NCBI GenBank assembly: GCA_903835005.1
Contig: CAILLK010000005.1
Coordinates: 1 to 36,515 of the forward strand
DNA: 36,515 bases
From: an uncultured Bacteroidota bacterium
Lineage (GTDB): Bacteria; Bacteroidota; Bacteroidia; Chitinophagales; Chitinophagaceae
Reading direction: 5' to 3'
Positions 1 to 6,365 of this stretch are shown here, one piece after another. The notes under the pieces were generated by a model that searched no databases, was not told where the DNA came from, and saw only the letters and a list, made by a program, of their open reading frames with translations. The stretch's first letter is position 1; every line of letters starts with the position of its first letter. A program made the translations under genes and the position numbers.

Positions 1-69
1 CATACCCGAATATTGCCATGAAAAAAGGCTAATACCGTGGCTATATGCCGGAATCTCTTTTTATTGGGT

Positions 70-134
70 GGGTCAACATCACCGGAATGGAGGGTCAACA
101 TAAAACGGAATGGTGGGTCAACATGCTCCGGAAT
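70..134. mobile_element. IS21-family-like element terminus (three terminal repeats)
   Basis: Three imperfect direct repeats begin at 70, 92 and 115. Each has GGGTCAACAT, then 3-4 variable bases, then CGGAAT, with a period of about 22-23 bp. IS21-family elements carry such multiple short repeats near their ends as transposase (IstA) binding sites, and Bacteroidota members often have this GGTCAA...CCGGAAT pattern. No istA or istB coding sequence is visible, so this is either the edge of an element lying left of the window or a solo remnant. The exact outer boundary and any target duplication cannot be placed. Confidence 0.6.
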
Positions 135-141
135 TTACAAT

Positions 142-645
142 ATGGAAACATATCCAAACCTGGAAACAAAAATCCGATATTTAAAAGGCGATTCATTAAA
201 TGTCGGGATAATAATGGATGATAAAAGAAGTATAATCTGGCTTAATCATCTTGAATATTTGCCTGATACAATTCATATTCCAAAATGGGATTTGATTCAC
301 AATCAATTGCAAGATTCAGTTAAGACATGGGTAGGGTACTATCATTATATTGGTGATAGTATGGTGGCATTATATAAACAAAAGTCAAGAGAATATGTAA
401 CCAATAAAAAAGCTAAAACTCAACTTAAAAGCTATAGCTTCATCATGAATAATGTCGCTTATCAGGTCCAATTGGCCACTGAAGTTGAAAACCTTGTTAC
501 CTGGGTTCATGGCTATCCTTTCAGAAAAGGAGAGGAATGGAGATATAAAAAAGAGAATAGGGGCAGAAAAAACGTAAAATATAACAGATTCGCAGGTTCT
601 GTTCATAAAAAGCAAAAGGTTTATATTGGCAGAATTAGCTTATGA
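142..645 (+). CDS. Hypothetical protein next to IS end
   Basis: An ORF of 167 codons from the ATG at 142, which I do not recognise. The frame stays open upstream to an ATG at 37, but the first 35 codons of that version read straight through the IS21-type terminal repeats, so the ATG at 142 is the more likely start. The product is soluble-looking with no signal peptide or membrane segment. It is rich in Tyr, Lys and Asn and has a strongly basic C-terminal third (from about residue 125), suggesting nucleic-acid binding at most. It starts 7 bp after the last IS repeat, so its own promoter may have been lost or replaced by the element. It could be a truncated or decaying gene; coding status is moderately likely. 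Confidence 0.45.
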   Translation: METYPNLETKIRYLKGDSLNVGIIMDDKRSIIWLNHLEYLPDTIHIPKWDLIHNQLQDSVKTWVGYYHYIGDSMVALYKQKSREYVTNKKAKTQLKSYSFIMNNVAYQVQLATEVENLVTWVHGYPFRKGEEWRYKKENRGRKNVKYNRFAGSVHKKQKVYIGRISL

Positions 646-651
646 GAACAA

Positions 652-733
652 TTACATCCCCACCCATTCTCTTTCCCCAACCCTATCAGCTCATCAACAG
701 CTATATCACCTGGCATATTTTTCTTCACACACT
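652..733 (-). pseudogene. Degenerate copy of ispG 3' end
   Basis: This 82-bp stretch aligns with 1641-1728, the last ~29 codons and stop codon of the intact ispG. A 21-bp block is identical (678-698 versus 1674-1694). Read on the minus strand it still gives KNMPGDIAVDELIG, against KNVPSDIAVDELIG in the real gene. Relative to ispG it has a 7-bp deletion near the stop and a 1-bp insertion near the other end, so it is not functional coding sequence. It lies downstream of the HigBA operon, which is thus framed by two copies of the ispG tail in direct orientation. Confidence 0.8.
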
Positions 734-760
734 GAATGTTTTTTAACTATATATTTCGTC

Positions 761-1225
761 CTACGCCGCCTTCAATTTTTTCTTTGTATTCATAACACTG
801 GCATTTTTCAGATGGGCATTAACGGGAGATTTTAACTGATAGGGCCGGTTAAATGTTTCGTGAGATAATTTAAAAAGCGTAGCTAACTGCCGAATCACGT
901 CCTTTGAAAAGCCTTTCTTGTAGTTGACTATATCTGAAATCAAACCAGGGCTTACGTTTAGTTTTTTTGCAAGGCCGGCAGATTTCATTTTGTGTTCTTT
1001 CATTGCCGCTTTTAATACCTGAACAGGGTCAAGGTCATCAAAAATATTGTGTTCGCCATCCCACTTTTCAACTAATAAAGTGAGGAGCGCAATTTCTTCC
1101 TTGATATCCTTGGTTTTCGTTTTTTCAAAAACAAGGTTTTCGAGTGTTTTGCAATAACCGTCGTACTGTTTTTCAGAAGTAATGATCTTATATTTTAAGG
1201 TTTCCATAATTGCTCCGGTTTTCAA
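761..1225 (-). CDS. higA: HigA-type antitoxin, HTH protein
   Basis: A predicted antitoxin and transcriptional autorepressor of a type II toxin-antitoxin pair. The 154-aa product has an N-terminal part of about 60 residues typical of the COG5499 HigA-like group, then a helix-turn-helix domain at roughly residues 70-122 (segment SAGLAKKLNVSPGLISDIVN), and a basic C-terminal tail. The first ATG overlaps the end of the toxin gene by 4 bp (ATGA), which suggests translational coupling. A second in-frame ATG at 1207 is preceded by GGAG at a ribosome-binding distance and is an alternative start. Toxin before antitoxin is the usual HigBA order. Antitoxins of this family neutralise the toxin and repress the operon by binding a palindrome upstream; a good candidate site lies at 1580-1594. 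Confidence 0.82.
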   Translation of the reverse strand: MKTGAIMETLKYKIITSEKQYDGYCKTLENLVFEKTKTKDIKEEIALLTLLVEKWDGEHNIFDDLDPVQVLKAAMKEHKMKSAGLAKKLNVSPGLISDIVNYKKGFSKDVIRQLATLFKLSHETFNRPYQLKSPVNAHLKNASVMNTKKKLKAA

Positions 1226-1554
1226 TAAATATTAATTGAATATTGCTTGTTGGCAGCACATATTTTGGTGTATTCAGCATGTTTGCCAATCCAGCATACA
1301 AACAAATGAACTTCGTTTTCTCCGAAGGCATACTGGCAAATCATCCTGTAGTTATTACCACCGATGTTAAACACAACCCTTGAACTTCCATTGCCCAATA
1401 AGTCTGCTGAAGGGTAAGTTGAATCAATATCCGAAGGCATATTCCAATCAGCTCTTTTCAGCAATGCCAGCCATTCCTCAAAAGGATTCTTACTCCCCGA
1501 ATTGCCAAGAACGAAATTCCTGATAGTCTTTTCCTTCAGCAAATGTATCCTCAT
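1222..1554 (-). CDS. higB: HigB-type mRNA interferase toxin
   Basis: A predicted toxin of the HigB family (RelE superfamily fold), whose members cut mRNA, generally on the ribosome. The 110-aa size is usual for the family. Recognisable family segments are RVVFNIGGNNYR (59-70) and the C-terminal WIGKHAEYTKI (88-98), matching the HigB_toxin signature. It is the first gene of a two-gene operon and overlaps the antitoxin gene by 4 bp. No frameshift or premature stop is seen, so the module appears intact. The pair sits between a decayed and an intact copy of the ispG 3' end, indicating recent or mobile acquisition. Toxicity has not been tested. Confidence 0.85.
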   Translation of the reverse strand: MRIHLLKEKTIRNFVLGNSGSKNPFEEWLALLKRADWNMPSDIDSTYPSADLLGNGSSRVVFNIGGNNYRMICQYAFGENEVHLFVCWIGKHAEYTKICAANKQYSINIY

Positions 1555-1575
1555 GCAATTTACAGATTATTTTTG

Positions 1576-1598
1576 AATGTTCACGTTTCGTGAATATT
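1576..1598. promoter_or_regulatory. Palindromic operator candidate for higBA
   Basis: A perfect inverted repeat TTCACG-TTT-CGTGAA spans 1580-1594. It extends after one mismatch to AAT/ATT on both flanks. It lies 26 bp upstream of the higB start and is the only strong palindrome in the short operon promoter region, so it is the natural candidate for the HigA binding site. Confidence 0.55.
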
Positions 1599-1640
1599 TT
1601 GTAATATCAGGCAAATTTTCACATTCCCTTCATTTTCACA

Positions 1641-3644
1641 TTACATCTCCACCCAAGCCCCATTCTCCATCAGCAACCCTATCAGCTCATCAACTGCTAT
1701 ATCACTTGGCACATTTTTCTTTACCACTTCTTTGCCTTTGTAGAGTGTTATTTTGCCCGGCCCGCTGCCTACGTAGCCAAAGTCGGCATCGGCCATTTCG
1801 CCTGGGCCATTAACTATGCAGCCCATAATGGCAATCTTTACTCCCTTCAGGTGGTTGGTGGCGGCGCGGATTTTGGCGGTGGTTTCCTGCAGGTCGAAGA
1901 GGGTTCGGCCGCAACTGGGGCAACTGATATATTCTGTTTTGCTTATCCTCGTCCGGGTAGCCTGCAGTATAGAGAAGGCGGTATTATTGAGGAACTGGGC
2001 ATTGCTTTTTACCTCCAGGTAGGTGCGGCCGCTGATTTTGTTGTTATTGAGGTTTTCATTATTATTCTTGAGCCATATGCCATCTCCAAAGCCATCGAGG
2101 AACAGCCCTCCGGCATCGGTGGCAAAGTGAATGAGCTGCTCATCTACCGTCTGCTCATTGCTTTCTACCTGCAGTATCACCGGGCAATTTACCTGCTGGT
2201 CCATAAGCTCTATCAGCAGCCGGCGGATGGAAGCCATTGCATGGGTATTGGTGGTATAAACCACCAAAATGGCATTGGGGTAAAACTTTAGTTTATCAAC
2301 AACTCCATCCAATATGTGATTGGCATCAACCTCGACAAAATGCATCTGATCGAGCAAAATGGTACTTTCCAGGTATTCTTCCGGGCCGTAGATCGGGAAA
2401 TACTTTGTTTTATCAGTGGCCTGCTCCCATGTGGCCGGGTTGCAGATGACCTGCAAAGTTCCTGGCAAGGCAAAATCAAAAATGGTATCGCCCGTAAATA
2501 CAAAATCAGCAGCACCATCGCTGATGCTCCATTTATCGGTTGCATCGTTGTACGTATAGCCAATTGGCTGCAGGCTTTGAGTATCCAGGTTGGTTTCCCT
2601 ACTGTAGTCGGCAACCACAACAGGCACAAGATGCGATCCGGTATGCTGAACAGTCACTGTATCTCTGCGTTTGTAGCCGAAAGGATTGTAAGGAAGTATT
2701 GGACTTTGGACTTTGGAATTTGGATCTGCGAACTGTGCTATTGGTGCATGCCCGTTCCTTGCGGCATACCGTTTTACAATATCCCTGCATACCGGTATTT
2801 CAAATTCCGGGTCTTCAGTGAGCGAAACTCTGATAGTATCACCAATTCCGTCTTCAAGCAAAGTACCAATGCCTACGGCGCTTTTTATGCGGCCATCTTC
2901 GCCATCGCCGGCCTCAGTTACTCCAAGGTGCAGGGGGTAACACTCTCCGAATTCCTGGTCCATTTGCTGCACCAGCAATCTGTATGCCTGTACCATTACC
3001 AGCGTGTTGCTCGATTTCATACTCAGCACTATCTGGTGGTAATTTTCAGCGCGGGCTATGCGCAAAAATTCCATTGCGCTTTCCACCATACCTATTGGTG
3101 TATCGCCGTAGCGGCTCATAATACGGTCGCTGAGGCTGCCATGGTTGGTGCCTATGCGCATAGCGGTGCCATATTCCCTGCATATCTTTACAAGAGGCGT
3201 AAACCGCTCCCGGATACGGTCTATCTCCGCAAGGTATTCGGCATCGGTATAATCTATCTGGTCAAATTTCTTTTTATCTACATAATTACCGGGATTGATT
3301 CGAACTTTTTCTACAATCCGGGCTGCGATTTCGGCGGCATTGGGGGTAAAATGTATATCGGCTATGAGGGGTGTATCGTAACCTTTTTTGCGCAATTCAT
3401 TTTTAATGTGCTGCAGGTTTTCGGCCTCGTTTTTACTAGGGGCAGTAATGCGTACCAGCTCTGCGCCAGCCTCAATGCACCGTATGGTTTGAGCCACTGT
3501 TGCAGCAGTATCCATGGTATCGGTGGTGGTCATGGTCTGTATCAGAATAGGGTGCCCGTTGCCCAGATACAGGTTGCCAATCTTTACTTCCCGTGTAGGA
3601 AGGCGTTTATATTCTGTGAGCGAGGGGCAAAAATGCTGCAGCAT
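1641..3644 (-). CDS. ispG: 4-hydroxy-3-methylbut-2-enyl diphosphate synthase (long form)
   Basis: IspG carries out the penultimate step of the MEP isoprenoid pathway, reducing the cyclic diphosphate MEcPP to HMBPP with a [4Fe-4S] cluster. The N-terminal TIM-barrel part starts with LPTREVKIGNL and TMTTTDTMDTAAT. The C-terminal part has the cluster ligands CPSC and GCIVNGPGE, about 90 and 60 residues from the end. A large insert of about 250-300 residues lies between the two domains, as in Bacteroidota, Chlamydiae and plants; shorter enzymes of about 370 aa lack it. I chose the ATG at 3644 (667 aa). The upstream in-frame ATG at 3665 overlaps a perfect promoter -7 box at 3663-3670 and adds an atypical leader. 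A decayed copy of its last codons lies beyond higBA. Confidence 0.95.
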   Translation of the reverse strand: MLQHFCPSLTEYKRLPTREVKIGNLYLGNGHPILIQTMTTTDTMDTAATVAQTIRCIEAGAELVRITAPSKNEAENLQHIKNELRKKGYDTPLIADIHFTPNAAEIAARIVEKVRINPGNYVDKKKFDQIDYTDAEYLAEIDRIRERFTPLVKICREYGTAMRIGTNHGSLSDRIMSRYGDTPIGMVESAMEFLRIARAENYHQIVLSMKSSNTLVMVQAYRLLVQQMDQEFGECYPLHLGVTEAGDGEDGRIKSAVGIGTLLEDGIGDTIRVSLTEDPEFEIPVCRDIVKRYAARNGHAPIAQFADPNSKVQSPILPYNPFGYKRRDTVTVQHTGSHLVPVVVADYSRETNLDTQSLQPIGYTYNDATDKWSISDGAADFVFTGDTIFDFALPGTLQVICNPATWEQATDKTKYFPIYGPEEYLESTILLDQMHFVEVDANHILDGVVDKLKFYPNAILVVYTTNTHAMASIRRLLIELMDQQVNCPVILQVESNEQTVDEQLIHFATDAGGLFLDGFGDGIWLKNNNENLNNNKISGRTYLEVKSNAQFLNNTAFSILQATRTRISKTEYISCPSCGRTLFDLQETTAKIRAATNHLKGVKIAIMGCIVNGPGEMADADFGYVGSGPGKITLYKGKEVVKKNVPSDIAVDELIGLLMENGAWVEM

Positions 3645-3662
3645 AAATAGTGAAAATGAAAG

Positions 3663-3670
3663 CAAAGTTA
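3663..3670 (-). promoter_or_regulatory. Bacteroidota -7 box for ispG
   Basis: TAACTTTG on the minus strand matches the TAnnTTTG consensus exactly, 18 nt before the ATG at 3644. No clear -33 TTTG is seen at the expected spacing. The box supports the downstream ATG as the start. Confidence 0.45.
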
Positions 3671-3687
3671 GCCTTCTGAAAGGCTAA
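3668..3687. repeat. Inverted repeat overlapping ispG promoter
   Basis: A perfect 8-bp inverted repeat, TTAGCCTT and AAGGCTAA, is separated by CTGA (3676-3679). It shares three bases with the ispG -7 box, in the divergent region between ispG and the hydrolase gene. It could be an operator or a small hairpin. No T-run follows on either strand that would make it a convincing terminator. Confidence 0.5.
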
Positions 3688-3751
3688 AAATAATAGCCCT
3701 GTTGTTATATACCCATAATAAAAAGGTAATTTTCAGCAGACGTTTGTATCT

Positions 3752-3759
3752 TAAGTTTG
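3752..3759 (+). promoter_or_regulatory. Bacteroidota -7 box for hydrolase gene
   Basis: TAAGTTTG matches TAnnTTTG exactly. A TTTC-like -33 candidate begins at 3730-3731, at roughly the right spacing. The start codon follows about 50 nt downstream. Confidence 0.4.
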
Positions 3760-3810
3760 CATTTTTAACCCAAACAATTGTATTTTAGCGAAATTACCAT
3801 AATAAAGTGA

Positions 3811-4572
3811 ATGGACTACGAAATAAGGCAATCGGGAAAATTTAAATATGTAGAGGAAGGAGTTGGCGAGCCGATAGTGCTCCTGCACGGGCTGTTTGGG
3901 GCCTTGAGTAATTTCAAGGACCTGATAGACCATTTCAGGCATTCTTACAGGGTAATCATTCCCCTGCTACCCCTGTATGATCTTACACTTATAGAAACAA
4001 GTGTATCTGGCCTTGCCAGGCATGTAACCAAATTTATTGAACATCAGAAGCTGGAACATTTTCACCTTTTAGGCAATTCTCTTGGCGGGCATATAGGGCT
4101 TGTATATACGCTCAAGCATCAGCACCTGGTGAAGAGCATAACACTTACCGGCAGTTCAGGCCTTTTTGAGAATGGCATGGGTGAAACCTATCCGAAACGG
4201 GGCAACTATGAATATGTAAAGACAAAGACTGAGCTTACCTTTTACGATCCCGCAGTAGCTACCAAAGAACTGGTGGATGAGGTGTTCGATATAGTAAACA
4301 GCAGGATAAAAGCCCTCAAGATCATAGCTCTGGCCAGATCGGCGATCAGGCATAACCTGGGTGATGAACTGAAGGAAATAACGATACCGGTTTGCCTGAT
4401 ATGGGGATTGAATGACACCATCACCCCTCCTATGGTAGCCGAAGAATTTCATAAATTGCTGCCTGCTTCAGAATTGCACTGGATTGACAAATGCGGACAT
4501 GCACCCATGATGGAGGTGCCGGATGAATTCAATAAAATTCTTTCTTCATTTCTTGATAAGTGCAAAGGTTAG
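3811..4572 (+). CDS. Alpha/beta hydrolase
   Basis: A cytoplasmic-looking alpha/beta-hydrolase of 253 aa, with no signal peptide. The oxyanion-hole motif HGLFG is at 26-30 and the nucleophile elbow GNSLGG is at 88-93 (Ser90). The remaining catalytic residues are Asp202 (WGLNDTITPP) and His230 (KCGHAPMMEVP). This layout is typical of small esterases, C-C bond hydrolases and related enzymes; nothing visible identifies the substrate. A promoter-like -7 box lies about 50 bp upstream. The CBS-domain gene follows after 93 bp that contain an AT-rich hairpin, so co-transcription is possible but not certain. Confidence 0.88.
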   Translation: MDYEIRQSGKFKYVEEGVGEPIVLLHGLFGALSNFKDLIDHFRHSYRVIIPLLPLYDLTLIETSVSGLARHVTKFIEHQKLEHFHLLGNSLGGHIGLVYTLKHQHLVKSITLTGSSGLFENGMGETYPKRGNYEYVKTKTELTFYDPAVATKELVDEVFDIVNSRIKALKIIALARSAIRHNLGDELKEITIPVCLIWGLNDTITPPMVAEEFHKLLPASELHWIDKCGHAPMMEVPDEFNKILSSFLDKCKG

Positions 4573-4578
4573 TGAAGC

Positions 4579-4604
4579 TTTCAAAATATTCGCTGATTTT
4601 GAAA
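4579..4604. terminator. AT-rich stem-loop between hydrolase and CBS genes
   Basis: A perfect 9-bp inverted repeat, TTTCAAAAT and ATTTTGAAA, encloses an 8-nt loop. It is extended by AGC/GCT with one bulged T. It begins seven bases after the hydrolase stop codon. The stem is weak and no T-run follows, so it may be an attenuator or mRNA 3' end rather than a full terminator. Confidence 0.35.
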
Positions 4605-4665
4605 TGCTGAAATAAAAGGCTGAAAATTGCGTTTTGTATAGTATACCATACAACCTGTTTCGTTT

Positions 4666-5322
4666 ATGAACACCGAACTATTAATTTCACCTGTTCCTAC
4701 ATTGCATCCTGAAGACAGTGGTGATAAGGCGCTGGCGCTGATGGAGGAAAGTAATTTTACGCAGTTGCCTGTAGTTGATGAAGACAACTATATAGCGCTG
4801 GTTTCAGAAAGTGATTTGATGGATTGGGATAACCCCGGCTCAGCGCTTAGCGGGGCCGGATTTCTGCATTTCAAGCCGGCGATAAGTAACTCTGCACACC
4901 CGTTCGATGCCATGCGGGTGGCACATGATATGCATATTGCTGTTCTGCCGGTGCTGGACCATGAGCAAAAATATCTGGGCTCAATAACCCGCGACGACCT
5001 GCTGAAATATATAACTGAAAAAAGCGGAATAGGAACTCCCGGAGGAATTATTGTACTTGAAATAGCGCCCAGGAATTATACGCTGGTAGAGATAGCAAGG
5101 ATTTGTGAAAATGAAGATGTGATTATTATGAATACTATGGTTAACCCCAATGAAAACGGTATGCTTGAGGTAACACTGAAACTGAACCGCTCATCGCTTG
5201 AGGCGGTAGTGTCTTCGTTTGAACGGCATAGTTACCATGTGAAAGGCGTATTTGGTGAAAATAGTACCGATGAAGACGTAACCAGCAAGTATAATCTGCT
5301 GATGAATTACATTAACATGTAA
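4666..5322 (+). CDS. CBS-domain pair protein with ACT-like tail
   Basis: A 218-aa soluble protein. Two CBS motifs fill about residues 5-60 and 65-125 (segments FTQLPVVDEDNYIALVSESDL and IAVLPVLDHEQKYLGSITRDDL). CBS pairs usually bind adenosine ligands and act as sensors. A C-terminal part, about 130-205 (from IIVLEIAPRNYTLVEIARICE), looks like an ACT-type alpha/beta fold, as in AcuB-like proteins. No catalytic or membrane domain is attached, so it probably acts as a stand-alone regulator whose partner is unknown. From memory, similar Bacteroidota genes often precede NAD kinase; here a GNAT gene follows instead. Confidence 0.8.
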   Translation: MNTELLISPVPTLHPEDSGDKALALMEESNFTQLPVVDEDNYIALVSESDLMDWDNPGSALSGAGFLHFKPAISNSAHPFDAMRVAHDMHIAVLPVLDHEQKYLGSITRDDLLKYITEKSGIGTPGGIIVLEIAPRNYTLVEIARICENEDVIIMNTMVNPNENGMLEVTLKLNRSSLEAVVSSFERHSYHVKGVFGENSTDEDVTSKYNLLMNYINM

Positions 5323-5548
5323 ATGCACCGGAACCTGCTGCGGCACAGGAGCAAGCATTCTGGATTGGTTTCGAATTTCGTTATCTGGTTAGTTTTTCAT
5401 TGGAGTTGGATCCAGTAATATAAATTATTCTAATTTCTGATTATCTTCCTGAATTTTGCTCCAACAGAAGTACAATGTACAGGCTGATAACCCGTTTATA
5501 AATAAAAGGTAACTGCAGATTACCAAACCCGGAACAGTAACAAATATA

Positions 5549-6112
5549 ATGGTAGCAATAAAAATTGATGATCAGATAATACTGCGCTCTTTTAAAGAAG
5601 AAGATTCCCAAGCATTATTTGATGCCGTCAATAATTCCCGCAGCCACCTACACCAGTGGCTTAACTGGGTGGATAAAACAACGAAGCCTGCACACTCGCT
5701 TGAGTTTATAGAAAATTCTCTTTTAGAGCAGTTTAACCAGAGCGGGCTGGCTCTGGGTATTTTTCTGAATGGAATGGTGATTGGGGGGATTGGTCTGCAC
5801 AACTGGGACCAGAACCTTAAACTGGCTCATGTGGGATACTGGATTGGCATGGAGCATGAAGGAAAGGGTATTATAACCAAATGCCTTCTTGAATTTCTTG
5901 ATTTTCTTTATTGCAAAATCGGGCTGAATAAGATTGAGATCAGATTTGTGCCCTCCAACAAACGCAGCGCAGGAGTTGCTGAGCGACTGGGTTTTAAAAC
6001 TGAAGGTATCATCAGGCAATGCGTTCTTAACAACGGGCTGATAAATGACCTGGTAATAACCGGGTTACTGAAAAATGAATGGGAGAAGAAAAAGAAGGAT
6101 GCTGCTGTTTAA
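5549..6112 (+). CDS. GNAT acetyltransferase, RimJ/RimL type
   Basis: A predicted acetyl-CoA-dependent N-acetyltransferase of 187 aa. The acetyl-CoA pyrophosphate loop is visible as EHEGKGI (102-108), and the following conserved part is VPSNKRSAGVAERLGF (134-149). The N-terminal segment IILRSFKEEDSQALFDAV is typical of RimJ/RimL/YdaF-like enzymes, which modify protein N-termini or small amines; the substrate cannot be told here. It is preceded by a 226-bp spacer with no recognisable gene and converges with the small membrane protein gene at 6144. It lacks obvious truncation. Confidence 0.85.
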   Translation: MVAIKIDDQIILRSFKEEDSQALFDAVNNSRSHLHQWLNWVDKTTKPAHSLEFIENSLLEQFNQSGLALGIFLNGMVIGGIGLHNWDQNLKLAHVGYWIGMEHEGKGIITKCLLEFLDFLYCKIGLNKIEIRFVPSNKRSAGVAERLGFKTEGIIRQCVLNNGLINDLVITGLLKNEWEKKKKDAAV

Positions 6113-6143
6113 TGCAGCTGAAGCTGTTTTCATTCCGCGGATA

Positions 6144-6332
6144 TCAGCAAGCCGGTTTGTTCTTTTTCATGGTTATATAGCCATAAATGGTAAGCACAAA
6201 ACCTAAACCAAGAAGAAATCCCTGCAATCCGTCTGAAACATGGAAGTTCCAGATAACTACAGATGCGCAGGTACATAACAGCCCTGAAGAAAATAGTATC
6301 CTGTTTTTTTTGTTTGCTTTCATTGTGTGCAC
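6144..6332 (-). CDS. Small two-helix membrane protein
   Basis: A 62-codon ORF encoding a predicted inner-membrane protein with two hydrophobic helices (about residues 12-29 and 37-54). A charged N-terminus (KANKKNR) and a lysine-rich C-terminal end (MKKNKPAC) suggest that both termini are cytoplasmic. It begins 33 bp after the recN stop on the same strand and is probably co-transcribed with it. An internal ATG at 6323 is an equally plausible start. I do not recognise a family. The clean two-helix hairpin topology is the main evidence that it is a real gene. Confidence 0.6.
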   Translation of the reverse strand: MHTMKANKKNRILFSSGLLCTCASVVIWNFHVSDGLQGFLLGLGFVLTIYGYITMKKNKPAC

Positions 6333-6365
6333 AGATTGAGAAACGAATATACGAAAAATTTTAAA

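Noticed and set aside
626..835. 69-codon plus-strand ORF
   Set aside because: It is the antisense reading of the ispG tail remnant. A similar peptide occurs antisense to the real ispG end at 1577-1813.
2316..3650. 444-codon ORF on the plus strand opposite ispG
   Set aside because: It lies entirely antisense to a clear ispG, has no recognisable motif, and its Cys/Tyr/Ile-rich composition is what the reverse complement of this gene would give.
5323..5548. Possible small gene or RNA between the CBS and GNAT genes
   Set aside because: No ORF, strong hairpin or promoter match was seen. It looks like ordinary spacer.
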